This document shows positions 13,001-26,454 of a DNA stretch of 64,000 nucleotides, one piece after another. A program made the translations under genes and the position numbers. Every line of letters begins with the position of its first letter. The stretch's first letter is position 1. Origin of the DNA: Antedon mediterranea (Eukaryota > Echinodermata > Crinoidea > Comatulida > Antedonidae). Below the pieces are notes generated by a model. That model was given only the letters and a program-made list of their open reading frames with translations. It did not search any database and was not told where the DNA came from. Where the stretch lies: NCBI RefSeq assembly GCF_964355755.1, contig NC_092677.1, positions 20,866,101 through 20,930,100 on the forward strand. Reading direction: 5' to 3'.

Positions 13001-14458
13001 AAAACTTTTCACACAAAAACATCAAAGTCCACAAAATAGCTTAATATCGTATTTAAAAACGTTTTAGACCATTTTGAGCATTTCGAAAAAACTTTTCCAC
13101 ACAAAACATCAAAGTTTACAAAATAGCTTCAAATCGCATTTGGAGACGTTTTAGACCATTTTGTGATTTTCGAAAAAACTTGATAACATAAAAACACCAA
13201 AGTGCTCAGAATACCTTCAAATCGTGTTTTGAGACGTTTTAGACCATTTTGTAATTTTCGAAAAAACTTGTTAACATAAAAACACCAAAGTGCTCAGAAT
13301 ACCTTCACATCGCATTTTGAGACGTTTTAGACCATTTTGTGATTTTCGAAAAAACTTGTTAACATAAAAACACCAAAGTGCTTAGAAAAGCTTGAAATCG
13401 CATTTGGAGACGTTTTAGACCATTTTGTTCATTTCGATGAAACAAAAACACAAAAACATCAAATTGCACAAAATGGCTTAATATGATATGGGAAAACGTT
13501 TTAGACCATTTTGAACATTTCGTTAAAAGTTTTCACACAAAAACATCAAAGTCCACAAAATAGCTTAATATCGTATTTAAAAACGTTTTAGACCATTTTG
13601 AGCATTTCGAAAAAACTTTTTCACACAAAACATCAAAGTTTACAAAATAGCTTCAAATCGCATTTGGAGACGTTATAGACCATTTTGTGATTTTCGAAAA
13701 AACTTGTTAACATAAAAACACCAAAGTGCTCAGAATACCTTCAAATCGCATTTTGAGACGTTTTAGACCATTTTGTGATTTTCGAAAAAACTTGTTAACA
13801 TAAAAACACCAAAGTGCTCAGAATCGTGTTTTGAGACGTTTTAGACCATTTTGTGATTTTCGAAAAAACTTGTTAACATTAAAACACCAAAGTGCTCAGA
13901 ATACCTTCAAATCGCATTTTGAGACGTTTTAGACAATTTTGTGATTTTCGAAAAAACTTGTTAACATAAAAACACCAAAGTGCTCAGAATACCTTCAAAT
14001 CGTGTTTTGAGACGTTTTAGACCATTTTGTGATTTTCGAAAAAACTTGTTAACATAAAAACACCAAAGTGCTCAGAATACCTTCAAATCGCATTTTGAGA
14101 CGTTTTAGACCATTTTGTGATTTTCGAAAAAACTTGTTAACATAAAAACACCAAAGTGCTCAGAATACCTTCAAATCGTGTTTTGAGACGTTTTAGACCA
14201 TTTTGTGATTTTCGAAAAAACTTGTTAACATAAAAACACCAAAGTGCTTAGAAAAGCTTCAAATCGCATTTGGAGACGTTTTAGACCATTTTGTTCATTT
14301 CGATGAAACTTGGTTACACAAAAACATCAAAGAGCACAAAAGATCTTAATATCGTATTTAAAAACGTTTTAGACCATTTTGAGCATTTCGAAAAAACTTT
14401 TTCACACAAAACATCAAAGTGTACAAAATAGCTTCAAATCGCATTTTGAGACGTTTTA
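10096..14458. repeat. Higher-order unit c (about 4.4 kb)
   Basis: This unit matches unit b, shifted by 4415 and then 4503 bp after the extra monomer: GTTATAGACC lies at 9169 and 13672, and the 5-bp-deleted monomer near 6320 is repeated near 10735. Similarity stops near 14458, where b reads AGACCATTTTG and c reads AGACAATTTTG and the monomer order changes. The copies are almost identical, with only scattered substitutions. Confidence 0.85.
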
Positions 14459-17400
14459 GACAATTTTGTGATTTTCGAAAAAACTTGTTTACATAAAAAC
14501 ACCAAAGTGCTTAGAAAAGCTTCAAATCGCATTTGGAGACGTTTTAAACCATTTTGTTCATTTCGATGAAACTTGGTTACACAAAAACATCAAAGAGCAC
14601 AAAAGTATTTAAAAACGTTTTAGACCATTTTGAGCATTCCGTCAAAACTTTTTCACACAAAACATCAAAGTGTACAGAATAGCTTTAAATCGCATTTGGA
14701 GACGTTTTAGACCATTTTGTAGTTTTCGAAAAAACTTGTTAACATAAAAACACAAAAGAGCTTCAAATCGCATTTGGAGACGTTTTAGACCCTTTTGTGC
14801 ATTTCGATGAAACTTGGTTACACAAAAACATCAAAGTGCTTAAAATCACATTTTGAGCATTTCGTTAAAACTTTTCACACAAAAACATCAAAGAGTAAAA
14901 AATAGCTTAATATCGTATTTAAAAACGTTTTAGACCATTTTGAGCATTTCGACAAAATTTTTTCACACAAAACATCAAAGTGTACAGAATAGCTTTAAAT
15001 CGCATTTGGAGACGTTTTAGACCATTTTGTTAATTTCGATGAAACAAAAACACAAAAACATCAAATTGCACAAAATGGCTTAATATGATATGGGAAAACG
15101 TTTTAGACCATTTTGAACATATCGTTAAAAGTTTTCACACAAAAACATCAAAGTCCACAAAATAGCTTAATATCGTATTTAAAAACGTTTTAGACCATTT
15201 TGAGCATTTCGAAAAAACTTTTTCACACAAAACATCAAAGTTTACAAAATAGCTTCAAATCGCATTTGGAGACGTTTTAGACCATTTTCTGATTTTCGAA
15301 AAAACTTGTTAACATAAAAACACCAAAGTGCTCAGAAAAGCTTCAAATCGCATTTGGAGACGTTTTAAACCATTTTGTTCATTTCGATGAAACTTGGTTA
15401 CACAAAAACATCAAAGAGCACAAAAGTATTTAAAAACGTTTTAGACCATTTTGAGCATTCCGACAAAACTTTTTCACACAAAACATCAAAGTGTACAGAA
15501 TAGCTTTAAATCGCATTTGGAGACGTTTTAACCCATTTTGAGCATTTCGATAAAATTTTACAAACAAAAACATCAAAGTGCACAAAATAGCTTAATATGG
15601 TATTTAAAAACGTTTTAGACCATTTTGAGCATTTCAACAAAACTTTTTCTCACAAAACATCAAAGTGTACAGAATAGCTTCAAATCGCATTTGGAGACGT
15701 TTTAGACCATTTTGTGCATTTCGATGAAACTTGGTTACACAAAAACATCAAAGTGCTTAAAATCACATTTTGAGCATTTCGTTAAAACTTTTCACACAAA
15801 AACATCAAAGTCCACAAAATAGCTTAATATCGTATTTAAAAACGTTTTAGACCATTTTGAGCATTTCGAAAAAACTTTTCCACACAAAACATCAAAGTTT
15901 ACAAAATAGCTTCAAATCGCATTTGGAGACGTTTTAGACCATTTTGTGATTTTCGTAAAAACTTGTTAACATAAAAACACCAAAGTGCTTAGAAAAGCTT
16001 CAAATCGCATTTGGAGACGTTTTAGACCATTTTGTGCATTTCGATGAAACTTGGTTACACAAAAACATCAAAGTGCTTAAAATCACATTTTGAACATTTC
16101 GTTAAAAGTTTTCACACAAAAACATCAAAGAGTAAAAAATAGCTTAATATCGTATTTAAAAACGTTTTAGACCATTTTGAGCATTTCGAAAAAACTTTTC
16201 CACACAAAACATCAAAGTTTACAAAATAGCTTCAAATCGCATTTGGAGACGTTTTAGACCATTTTGTGATTTTCGAAAAAACTTGTTAACATAAAAACAC
16301 CAAAGTGCTCAGAATACCTTCAAATCGCATTTGGAGACGTTTTAGACCATTTTGTGATTTTCGAAAAAACTTGTTAACATAAAAACACCAAAGTGCTCAG
16401 AAAAGCTTCAAATCGCATTTGGAGACGTTTTAAACCATTTTGTTCATTTCGATGAAACTTGGTTACACAAAAACATCAAAGAGCACAAAAGTATTTAAAA
16501 ACGTTTTAGACCATTTTGAGCATTCCGACAAAACTTTTTCACACAAAACATCAAAGTGTACAGAATAGCTTTAAATCGCATTTGGAGACGTTTTAGACCA
16601 TTTTGTAGTTTTCGAAAAAACTTGTTAACATAAAAACACAAAAGAGCTTCAAATCGCATTTGGAGACGTTTTAGACCATTTTGTGCATTTCGATGAAACT
16701 TGGTTACACAAAAACATCAAAGTGTACAGAATAGCTTCAAATCGCATTAGAAACCGTTTTAGACCATTTTGAGCATTTCGAAAAAACTTTTTCACACCAA
16801 ACATCAAAGTGTACAAAATAGCTTCAAATCGCATTTGAAGACGTTTTAGACAATTTTGTGATTTTCGAAAAAACTTGTTTACATAAAAACACGAAAGTGC
16901 TAAGAATAGCTTCCAATCGCATTTGGAGACGTTTTAGACCCTTTTGTGCATTTCGATGAAACTTGGTTACACAAAAACATCAAAGTGCTTAAAATCACAT
17001 TAGAAACCGTTTTAGACCATTTTGAGCATTTCGTTAAAATTTTTCACAGAAAAACATCAAAGAGCAAAAAATAGCTTAATATCGTATTTAAAAACGTTTT
17101 AGACCATTTTGAGCATTTCGACAAAACTTTTTCACACAAAATATCAAAGTGTACAGAATAGCTTCAAATCGCATTTTGAGACGTTTTAACCCATTTTGAG
17201 CATTTCGATAAAATTTTACACACAAAAACATCAAAGTGCACAAAATAGCTTAATATGGTATTTAAAAACGTTTTAGACCATTTTGAGCAATTCAACAAAA
17301 CTTTTTCTCACAAAACATCAAAGTGTACAGAATAGCTTCAAATCGCATTTGGAGACGTTTTAGACCATTTTGTGCATTTCGATGAAACTTGGTTACACAA

Positions 17401-18408
17401 AAACATCAAAGTGCTTAAAATCACATTTTGAGCATTTCGTTAAAACTTTTCACACAAAAACATCAAAGTCCACAAAATAGCTTAATATCGTATTTAAAAA
17501 CGTTTTAGACCATTTTGAGCATTTCGAAAAAACTTTTCCACACCAAACATCAAAGTTTACAAAATAGCTTCAAATCGCATTTGGAGACGTTTTAGACCAT
17601 TTTGTGATTTTCGAAAAAACTTGTTAACATAAAAACACCAAAGTGCTCAGAATACCTTCAAATCGCATTTGGAGACGTTTTAGACCCTTTTGTGCATTTC
17701 GATGAAACTTGGTTACACAAAAACATCAAAGTGCTTAAAATCACATTAGAAACCGTTTTAGACCATTTTGAGCATTTCGTTAAAATTTGTCACAGAAAAA
17801 CATCAAAGAGCAAAAAATATCTTAATATCGTATTTAAAAACGTTTTAGACCATTTTGAGCATTTCGACAAAACTTTTTCACACAAAACATCAAAGTGTAC
17901 AAAATAGCTTCAAATCGCATTTGGAGACGTTTTAACCCATTTTGAGCATTTCGATAAAATTTTACACACAAAAACATCAAAGTGCACAAAATAGCTTAAT
18001 ATGGTATTTAAAAACGTTTTAGACCATTTTGAGCATTTCAACAAAACTTTTTCTCACAAAACATCAAAGTGTACAGAATAGCTTCAAATCGCATTTGGAG
18101 ACGTTTTAGACTTTTTTGTGCATTTCGATGAAACTTGGTTACACAAAAACATCAAAGTGCTTAAAATCACATTTTGAGCATTTCGTTAAAACTTTTCACA
18201 CAAAAACATCAAAGTCCACAAAATAGCTTAATATCGTATTTAAAAACGTTTTAGACCATTTTGAGCATTTCGAAAAAACTTTTCCACACAAAACATCAAA
18301 GTTTACAAAATAGCTTCAAATCGCATTTGGAGACGTTTTAGACCATTTTGTGATTTTCGAAAAAACTTGATAACATAAAAACACCAAAGTGCTCAGAATA
18401 CCTTCAAA
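14459..18408. repeat. Mosaic satellite segment
   Basis: Satellite only. The part up to about 16670 matches 22844-25600 (the similarity starts at 13913; shift 8931, from AGATCT at 14341 and 23272 and from CAAACAAAA at 15561 and 24492). From about 16646 it matches 28210 onward (shift 11564). The segment is therefore a join of two blocks that are separate further right. Confidence 0.8.
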
Positions 18409-21400
18409 TCGTGTTTTGAGACGTTTTAGACCATTTTGTAATTTTCGAAAAAACTTGTTAACATAAAAACACCAAAGTGCTCAGAATACCTTCACATCGC
18501 ATTTTGAGACGTTTTAGACCATTTTGTGATTTTCGAAAAAACTTGTTAACATAAAAACACCAAAGTGCTTAGAAAAGCTTGAAATCGCATTTGGAGACGT
18601 TTTAGACCATTTTGTGCATTTCGATGAAACTTGGTTACACAAAAACATCAAAGTGCTTAAAATCACATTTTGAGCATTTCGTTAAAACTTTTCACACAAA
18701 AACATCAAAGAGTAAAAAATAGCTTAATATCGTATTTAAAAACGTTTTAGACCATTTTGAGCATTTCGACAAAATTTTTTCACACAAAACATCAAAGTGT
18801 ACAGAATAGCTTTAAATCGCATTTGGAGACGTTTTAGACCATTTTGTTCATTTCGATGAAACAAAAACACAAAAACATCAAATTGCACAAAATGGCTTAA
18901 TATGATATGGGAAAACGTTTTAGACCATTTTGAACATTTCGTTAAAAGTTTTCACACAAAAACATCAAAGTCCACAAAATAGCTTAATATCGTATTTAAA
19001 AACGTTTTAGACCATTTTGAGCATTTCGAAAAAACTTTTTCACACAAAACATCAAAGTTTACAAAATAGCTTCAAATCGCATTTGGAGACGTTATAGACC
19101 ATTTTGTGATTTTCGAAAAAACTTGTTAACATAAAAACACCAAAGTGCTCAGAATACCTTCAAATCGCATTTTGAGACGTTTTAGACCATTTTGTGATTT
19201 TCGAAAAAACTTGTTAACATAAAAACACCAAAGTGCTCAGAATCGTGTTTTGAGACGTTTTAGACCATTTTGTGATTTTCGAAAAAACTTGTTAACATAA
19301 AAACACCAAAGTGCTCAGAATACCTTCAAATCGTGTTTTGAGACGTTTTAGACCATTTTGTGATTTTGGAAAAACTTGTTAACATAAAAACACCAAAGTG
19401 CTCAGAATACCTTCAAATCGCATTTGGAGACGTTTTAGACCATTTTGTGATTTTCGAAAAAACTTGTTAACATAAAAACACCAAAGTGCTCAGAAAAGCT
19501 TCAAATCGCAATTGGAGACGTTTTAAACCATTTTGTTCATTTCGATGAAACTTGGTTACACAAAAACATCAAATTGCACAAAATGGCTTAATATGGTATG
19601 GGAAAACGTTTTAGACCATTTTGAACATTTCGAGAAAACTTTTTCACACAAAACTTCAAAGTGTACAGAATAGCTTCAAATCGCATTAGAAACCGTTTTA
19701 GACCATTTTGAGCATTTCGAAAAAACTTTTTCACACAAAACATCAAAGTTTACAAAATAGCTTCAAATCGCATTTGGAGACGTTTTAGACCATTTTGTGA
19801 TTTTCGAAAAAACTTGTTAACATAAAAACACCAAAGTGCTCAGAATACCTTCAAATCGCATTTTGAGACGTTTTAGACCATTTTGTGATTTTCGAAAAAA
19901 CTTGTTAACATAAAAATACCAAAGTGCTCTGAATACCTTCAAATCGTGTTTTGAGACGTTTTAGACCATTTTGTGATTTTCGAAAAAACTTGTTAACATA
20001 AAAACACCAAAGTGCTCAGAATACCTTCAAATCGCATTTGGAGACGTTTTAGACCATTTTGTGATTTTCGAAAAAACTTGTTAACATAAAAACACCAAAG
20101 TGCTCAGAAAAGCTTCAAATCGCAATTGGAGACGTTTTAAACCATTTTGTTCATTTCGATGAAACTTGGTTACACAAAAACATCAAATTGCACAAAATGG
20201 CTTAATATGGTATGGGAAAACGTTTTAGACCATTTTGAACAATTCGAGAAAACTTTTTCACACAAAACTTCAAAGTGTACAGAATAGCTTCAAATCGCAT
20301 TAGAAACCGTTTTAGACCATTTTGAGCATTTCGAAAAAACTTTTTCACACAAAACATCAAAGTTTACAAAATAGCTTCAAATCGCATTTGGAGACGTTTT
20401 AGACCATTTTGTGATTTTCGAAAAAACTTGTTAACATAAAAACACCAAAGTGCTCAGAATACCTTCAAATCGCATTTTGAGACGTTTTAGACCATTTTGT
20501 GATTTTCGAAAAAACTTGTTAACATAAAAATACCAAAGTGCTCTGAATACCTTCAAATCGTTTTTTGAGACGTTTTAGACCATTTTGTGATTTTCGAAAA
20601 AACTTGTTAACATAAAAACACCAAAGTGCTCAGAATACCTTCAAATCGCATTTGGAGACGTTTTAGACCATTTTGTGATTTTCGAAAAAACTTGTTAACA
20701 TAAAAACACCAAAGTGCTCAGAAAAGCTTCAAATCGCATTTGGAGACGTTTTAAACCATTTTGTTCATTTCGATGAAACTTGGTTACACAAAAACATCAA
20801 AGAGCACAAAAGTATTTAAAAACGTTTTAGACCATTTTGAGCATTCCGACAAAACTTTTTCACACAAAACATCAAAGTGTACAGAATAGCTTTAAATCGC
20901 ATTTGGAGACGTTTTAGACCATTTTGTAGTTTTCGAAAAAACTTGTTAACATAAAAACACAAAAGAGCTTCAAATCGCATTTGGAGACGTTTTAGACCCT
21001 TTTGTGCATTTCGATGAAACTTGGTTACACAAAAACATCAAAGTGCTTAAAATCACATTAGAAACCGTTTTAGACCATTTTGAGCATTTCGTTAAAACTT
21101 TTCACACAAAAACATCAAAGTCCCCAAAATAGCTTAATATCGTATTCAAAAACGTTTTAGACCATTTTGAGCATTTCGAAAAAACTTTTTCACACAAAAC
21201 ATCAAAGTTTACAAAATAGCTTCAAATCGCATTTGGAGACGTTTTAGACCATTTTGTGATTTTCGAAAAAACTTGTTAACATAAAAACACCAAAGTGCTC
21301 AGAATACCTTCAAATCGCATTTTGAGACGTTTTAGACCATTTTGTGATTTTCGAAAAAACAACATAAAAACACCAAAGTGCTCAGAATACCTTCAAATCG

Positions 21401-24400
21401 CATTTGGAGACGTTTTAGACCATTTTGTGATTTTGGAAAAAACTTGTTAACATAAAAACACCAAAGTGCTCAGAATACCTTCAAATCGTATTTTGAGACG
21501 TTTTAGACAATTTTGTGATTTTCGAAAAAACTTGTTAACATAAAAACACCAAAGTGCTTAGAAAAGCTTCAAATCGCATTTGGAGACGTTTTAGACCATT
21601 TTGTGCATTTCGATGAAACTTGGTTACACAAAAACATCAAAGTGTACAGAATAGCTTCAAATCGCATTAGAAACCGTTTTAGACCATTTTGAGCATTTCG
21701 AAAAAACTTTTTCACACAAAACATCAAAGTGTACAAAATAGCTTCAAATCGCATTTGGAGACGTTTTAGACAATTTTGTGATTTTCGAAAAAACTTGTTT
21801 ACATAAAAACACCAAAGTGCTAAGAATAGCTTCCAATCGCATTTGGAGACGTTTTAGACCCTTTTGTGCATTTCGATGAAACTTGGTTACACAAAAACAT
21901 CAAAGTGCTTAAAATCACATTAGAAACCGTTTTAGACCATTTTGAGCATTTCGTTAAAATTTTTCACAGAAAAACATCAAAGAGCAAAAAATAGCTTAAT
22001 ATCGTATTTAAAAACGTTTTAGACCATTTTGAGCATTTCGACAAAACTTTTTCACACAAAACATCAAAGTGTACAGAATAGCTTAATATCGCATTTGGAG
22101 ACGTTTTAACCCATTTTGAGCATTTCGATAAAATTTTACACACAAAAACATCAAAGTGCACAAAATAGCTTAATATGGTATTTAAAAACGTTTTAGAACA
22201 TTTTGAGCATTTCAACAAAACTTTTTCTCACAAAACATCAAAGTGTACAGAATAGCTTCAAATCGCATTTGGAGACGTTTTAGACCATTTTGTGCATTTC
22301 GATGAAACTTGGTTACACAAAAACATCAAAGTGCTTAAAATCACATTTTGAGCATTTCGTTAAAACTTTTCACACAAAAACATCAAAGAGTAAAAAATAG
22401 CTTAATATCGTATTTAAAAACGTTTTAGACCATTTGGAGCATTTCGACAAAATTTTTTCACACAAAACATCAAAGTGTACAGAATAGCTTTAAATCGCAT
22501 TTGGAGACGTTTTAGACCATTTTGTTAATTTCGATGAAACAAAAACACAAAAACATCAAATTGCACAAAATGGCTTAATATGATATGGGAAAACGTTTTA
22601 GACCATTTTGAACATTTCGTTAAAAGTTTTCACACAAAAACATCACAGTCCACAAAATAGCTTAATATCGTATTTAAAAACGTTTTAGACCATTTTGAGC
22701 ATTTCGAAAAAACTTTTTCACACTAAACATCAAAGTTTACAAAATAGCTTCAAATCGCATTTGGAGACGTTTTAGACCATTTTGTGATTTTCGAAAAAAC
22801 TTGTTAACATAAAAACACCAAAGTGCTCAGAATACCTTCAAATCGCATTTTGAGACGTTTTAGACCATTTTGTGATTTTCGAAAAAACTTGTTAACATAA
22901 AAACACCAAAGTGCTCAGAATACCTTCAAATCGTGTTTTGAGACGTTTTAGACCATTTTGTGATTTTCGAAAAAACTTGTTAACATAAAAACACCAAAGT
23001 GCTCAGAATACCTTCAAATCGCATTTTGAGACGTTTTAGACCATTTTGTGATTTTCGAAAAAACTTGTTAACATAAAAACACCAAAGTGCTCAGAATACC
23101 TTCAAATCGTGTTTTGAGACGTTTTAGACCATTTTGTGATTTTCGAAAAAACTTGTTAACATAAAAACACCAAAGTGCTTAGAAAAGCTTCAAATCGCAT
23201 TTGGATACGTTTTAGACCATTTTGTTCATTTCGATGAAACTTGGTTACACAAAAACATCAAAGAGCACAAAAGATCTTAATATCGTATTTAAAAACGTTT
23301 TAGACCATTTTGAGCATTTCGAAAAAACTTTTTCACACAAAACATCAAAGTGTACAAAATAGCTTCAAATCGCATTTTGAGACGTTTTAGACAATTTTGT
23401 GATTTTCGAAAAAACTTGTTTACATAAAAACACCAAAGTACTTAGAAAAGCTTCAAATCGCATTTGGAGACGTTTTAAACCATTTTGTTCATTTCGATGA
23501 AACTTGGTTACACAAAAACATCAAAGAGCACAAAAGTATTTAAAAACGTTTTAGACCATTTTGAGCATTCCGTCAAAACTTTTTCACACAAAACATCAAA
23601 GTGTACAGAATAGCTTTAAATCGCATTTGGAGACGTTTTAGACCATTTTGTAGTTTTCGAAAAAACTTGTTAACATAAAAACACAAAAGAGCTTCAAATC
23701 GCATTTGGAGACGTTTTAGACCCTTTTGTGCATTTCGATGAAACTTGGTTACACAAAAACATCAAAGTGCTTAAAATCACATTTTGAGCATTTCGTTAAA
23801 ACTTTTCACACAAAAACATCAAAGAGTAAAAAATAGCTTAATATCGTATTTAAAAACGTTTTAGACCATTTTGAGCATTTCGACAAAATTTTTTCACACA
23901 AAACATCAAAGTGTACAGAATAGCTTTAAATCGCATTTGGAGACGTTTTAGACCATTTTGTTAATTTCGATGAAACAAAAACACAAAAACATCAAATTGC
24001 ACAAAATGGCTTAATATGATATGGGAAAACGTTTTAGACCATTTTGAACATTTCGTTAAAAGTTTTCACACAAAAACATCAAAGTCCACAAAATAGCTTA
24101 ATATCGTATTTAAAAACGTTTTAGACCATTTTGAGCATTTCGAAAAAACTTTTTCACACAAAACATCAAAGTTTACAAAATAGCTTCAAATCGCATTTGG
24201 AGACGTTTTAGACCATTTTGTGATTTTCGAAAAAACTTGTTAACATAAAAACACCAAAGTGCTCAGAAAAGCTTCAAATCGCATTTGGAGACGTTTTAAA
24301 CCATTTTGTTCATTTCGATGAAACTTGGTTACACAAAAACATCAAAGAGCACAAAAGTATTTAAAAACGTTTTAGACCATTTTGAGCATTCCGACAAAAC

Positions 24401-24430
24401 TTTTTCACACAAAACATCAAAGTGTACAGA
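18409..24430. repeat. Second copy of the window-start block
   Basis: Position 18409 corresponds to position 1 (both TCGTGTTTTGAG). GTTATAGACC at 19091 matches 683, and CAATTGGAG at 19509 and 20123 matches 1101 and 1715. The shift is 18408-18409 up to about 22048. Then about 172 bp more (an E-F pair) is present here than at about 3645, and similarity resumes to about 5870/24430. The 614-bp tandem duplication is in both copies, so it came before the larger duplication. Confidence 0.85.
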
Positions 24431-26454
24431 ATAGCTTTAAATCGCATTTGGAGACGTTTTAACCCATTTTGAGCATTTCGATAAAATTTTACAAACAAAA
24501 ACATCAAAGTGCACAAAATAGCTTAATATGGTATTTAAAAACGTTTTAGACCATTTTGAGCATTTCAACAAAACTTTTTCTCACAAAACATCAAAGTGTA
24601 CAGAATAGCTTCAAATCGCATTTGGAGACGTTTTAGACCATTTTGTGCATTTCGATGAAACTTGGTTACACAAAAACATCAAAGTGCTTAAAATCACATT
24701 TTGAGCATTTCGTTAAAACTTTTCACACAAACACATCAAAGTCCACAAAATAGCTTAATATCGTATTTAAAAACGTTTTAGACCATTTTGAGCATTTCGA
24801 AAAAACTTTTCCACACAAAACATCAAAGTTTACAAAATAGCTTCAAATCGCATTTGGAGACGTTTTAGACCATTTTGTGATTTTCGTAAAAACTTGTTAA
24901 CATAAAAACACCAAAGTGCTTAGAAAAGCTTCAAATCGCATTTGGAGACGTTTTAGACCATTTTGTGCATTTCGATGAAACTTGGTTACACAAAAACATC
25001 AAAGTGCTTAAAATCACATTTTGAACATTTCGTTAAAAGTTTTCACACAAAAACATCAAAGAGTAAAAAATAGCTTAATATCGTATTTAAAAACGTTTTA
25101 GACCATTTTGAGCATTTCGAAAAAACTTTTCCACACAAAACATCAAAGTTTACAAAATAGCTTCAAATCGCATTTGGAGACGTTTTAGACCATTTTGTGA
25201 TTTTCGAAAAAACTTGTTAACATAAAAACACCAAAGTGCTCAGAATACCTTCAAATCGCATTTGGAGACGTTTTAGACCATTTTGTGATTTTCGAAAAAA
25301 CTTGTTAACATAAAAACACCAAAGTGCTCAGAAAAGCTTCAAATCGCATTTGGAGACGTTTTAAACCATTTTGTTCATTTCGATGAAACTTGGTTACACA
25401 AAAACATCAAAGAGCACAAAAGTATTTAAAAACGTTTTAGACCATTTTGAGCATTCCGACAAAACTTTTTCACACAAAACATCAAAGTGTACAGAATAGC
25501 TTTAAATCGCATTTGGAGACGTTTTAGACCCTTTTGTAGTTTTCGAAAAAACTTGTTAACATAAAAACACAAAAGAGCTTCAAATCGCATTTGGAGACGT
25601 TTTAGACCCTTTTGTGCATTTCGATGAAACTTGGTTACACAAAAACATCAAAGTGCTTAAAATCACATTAGAAACCGTTTTAGACCATTTTGAGCATTTC
25701 GTTAAAACTTTTCACACAAAAACATCAAAGTCCACAAAATAGCTTAATATCGTATTTAAAAACGTTTTAGACAATTTTGAGCATTTCGAAAAAACCTTTT
25801 CACACAAAACATCAAAGTTTACAAAATAGCTTCAAATCGCATTTGGAGACGTTTTAGACCATTTTGTGATTTTCGAAAAAACTTGTTAACATAAAAACAC
25901 CAAAGTGCTCAGAATACCTTCAAATCGCATTTTGAGACGTTTTAGACCATTTTGTTCATTTCGACGAAACAAAAACACAAAAACATCAAATTGCACAAAA
26001 TGGCTTAATATGATATGGGAAAACGTTTTAGACCATTTTGAACATTTCGTTAAAAGTTTTCACACAAAAACATCAAAGTCCACAAAATAGCTTAATATCG
26101 TATTTAAAAACGTTTTAGACCATTTTGAGCATTTCGAAAAAACTTTTCCACACAAAACATCAAAGTTTACAAAATAGCTTCAAATCGCATTTGGAGACGT
26201 TTTAGACGATTTTGTGATTTTCGAAAAAACTTGTTAACATAAAAACACAAAAGTGCTCAGAATACCTTCAAATCGCATTTGGAGACGTTTTAGACCATTT
26301 TGTAGTTTTCGAAAAAACTTGTTAACATAAAAACACCAAAGAGCTTCAAATCGCATTTGGAGACGTTTTAGACCCTTTTGTGCATTTCGATGAAACTTGG
26401 TTACACAAAAACATCAAAGTGCTTAAAATCACATTAGAAACCGTTTTAGACCAT

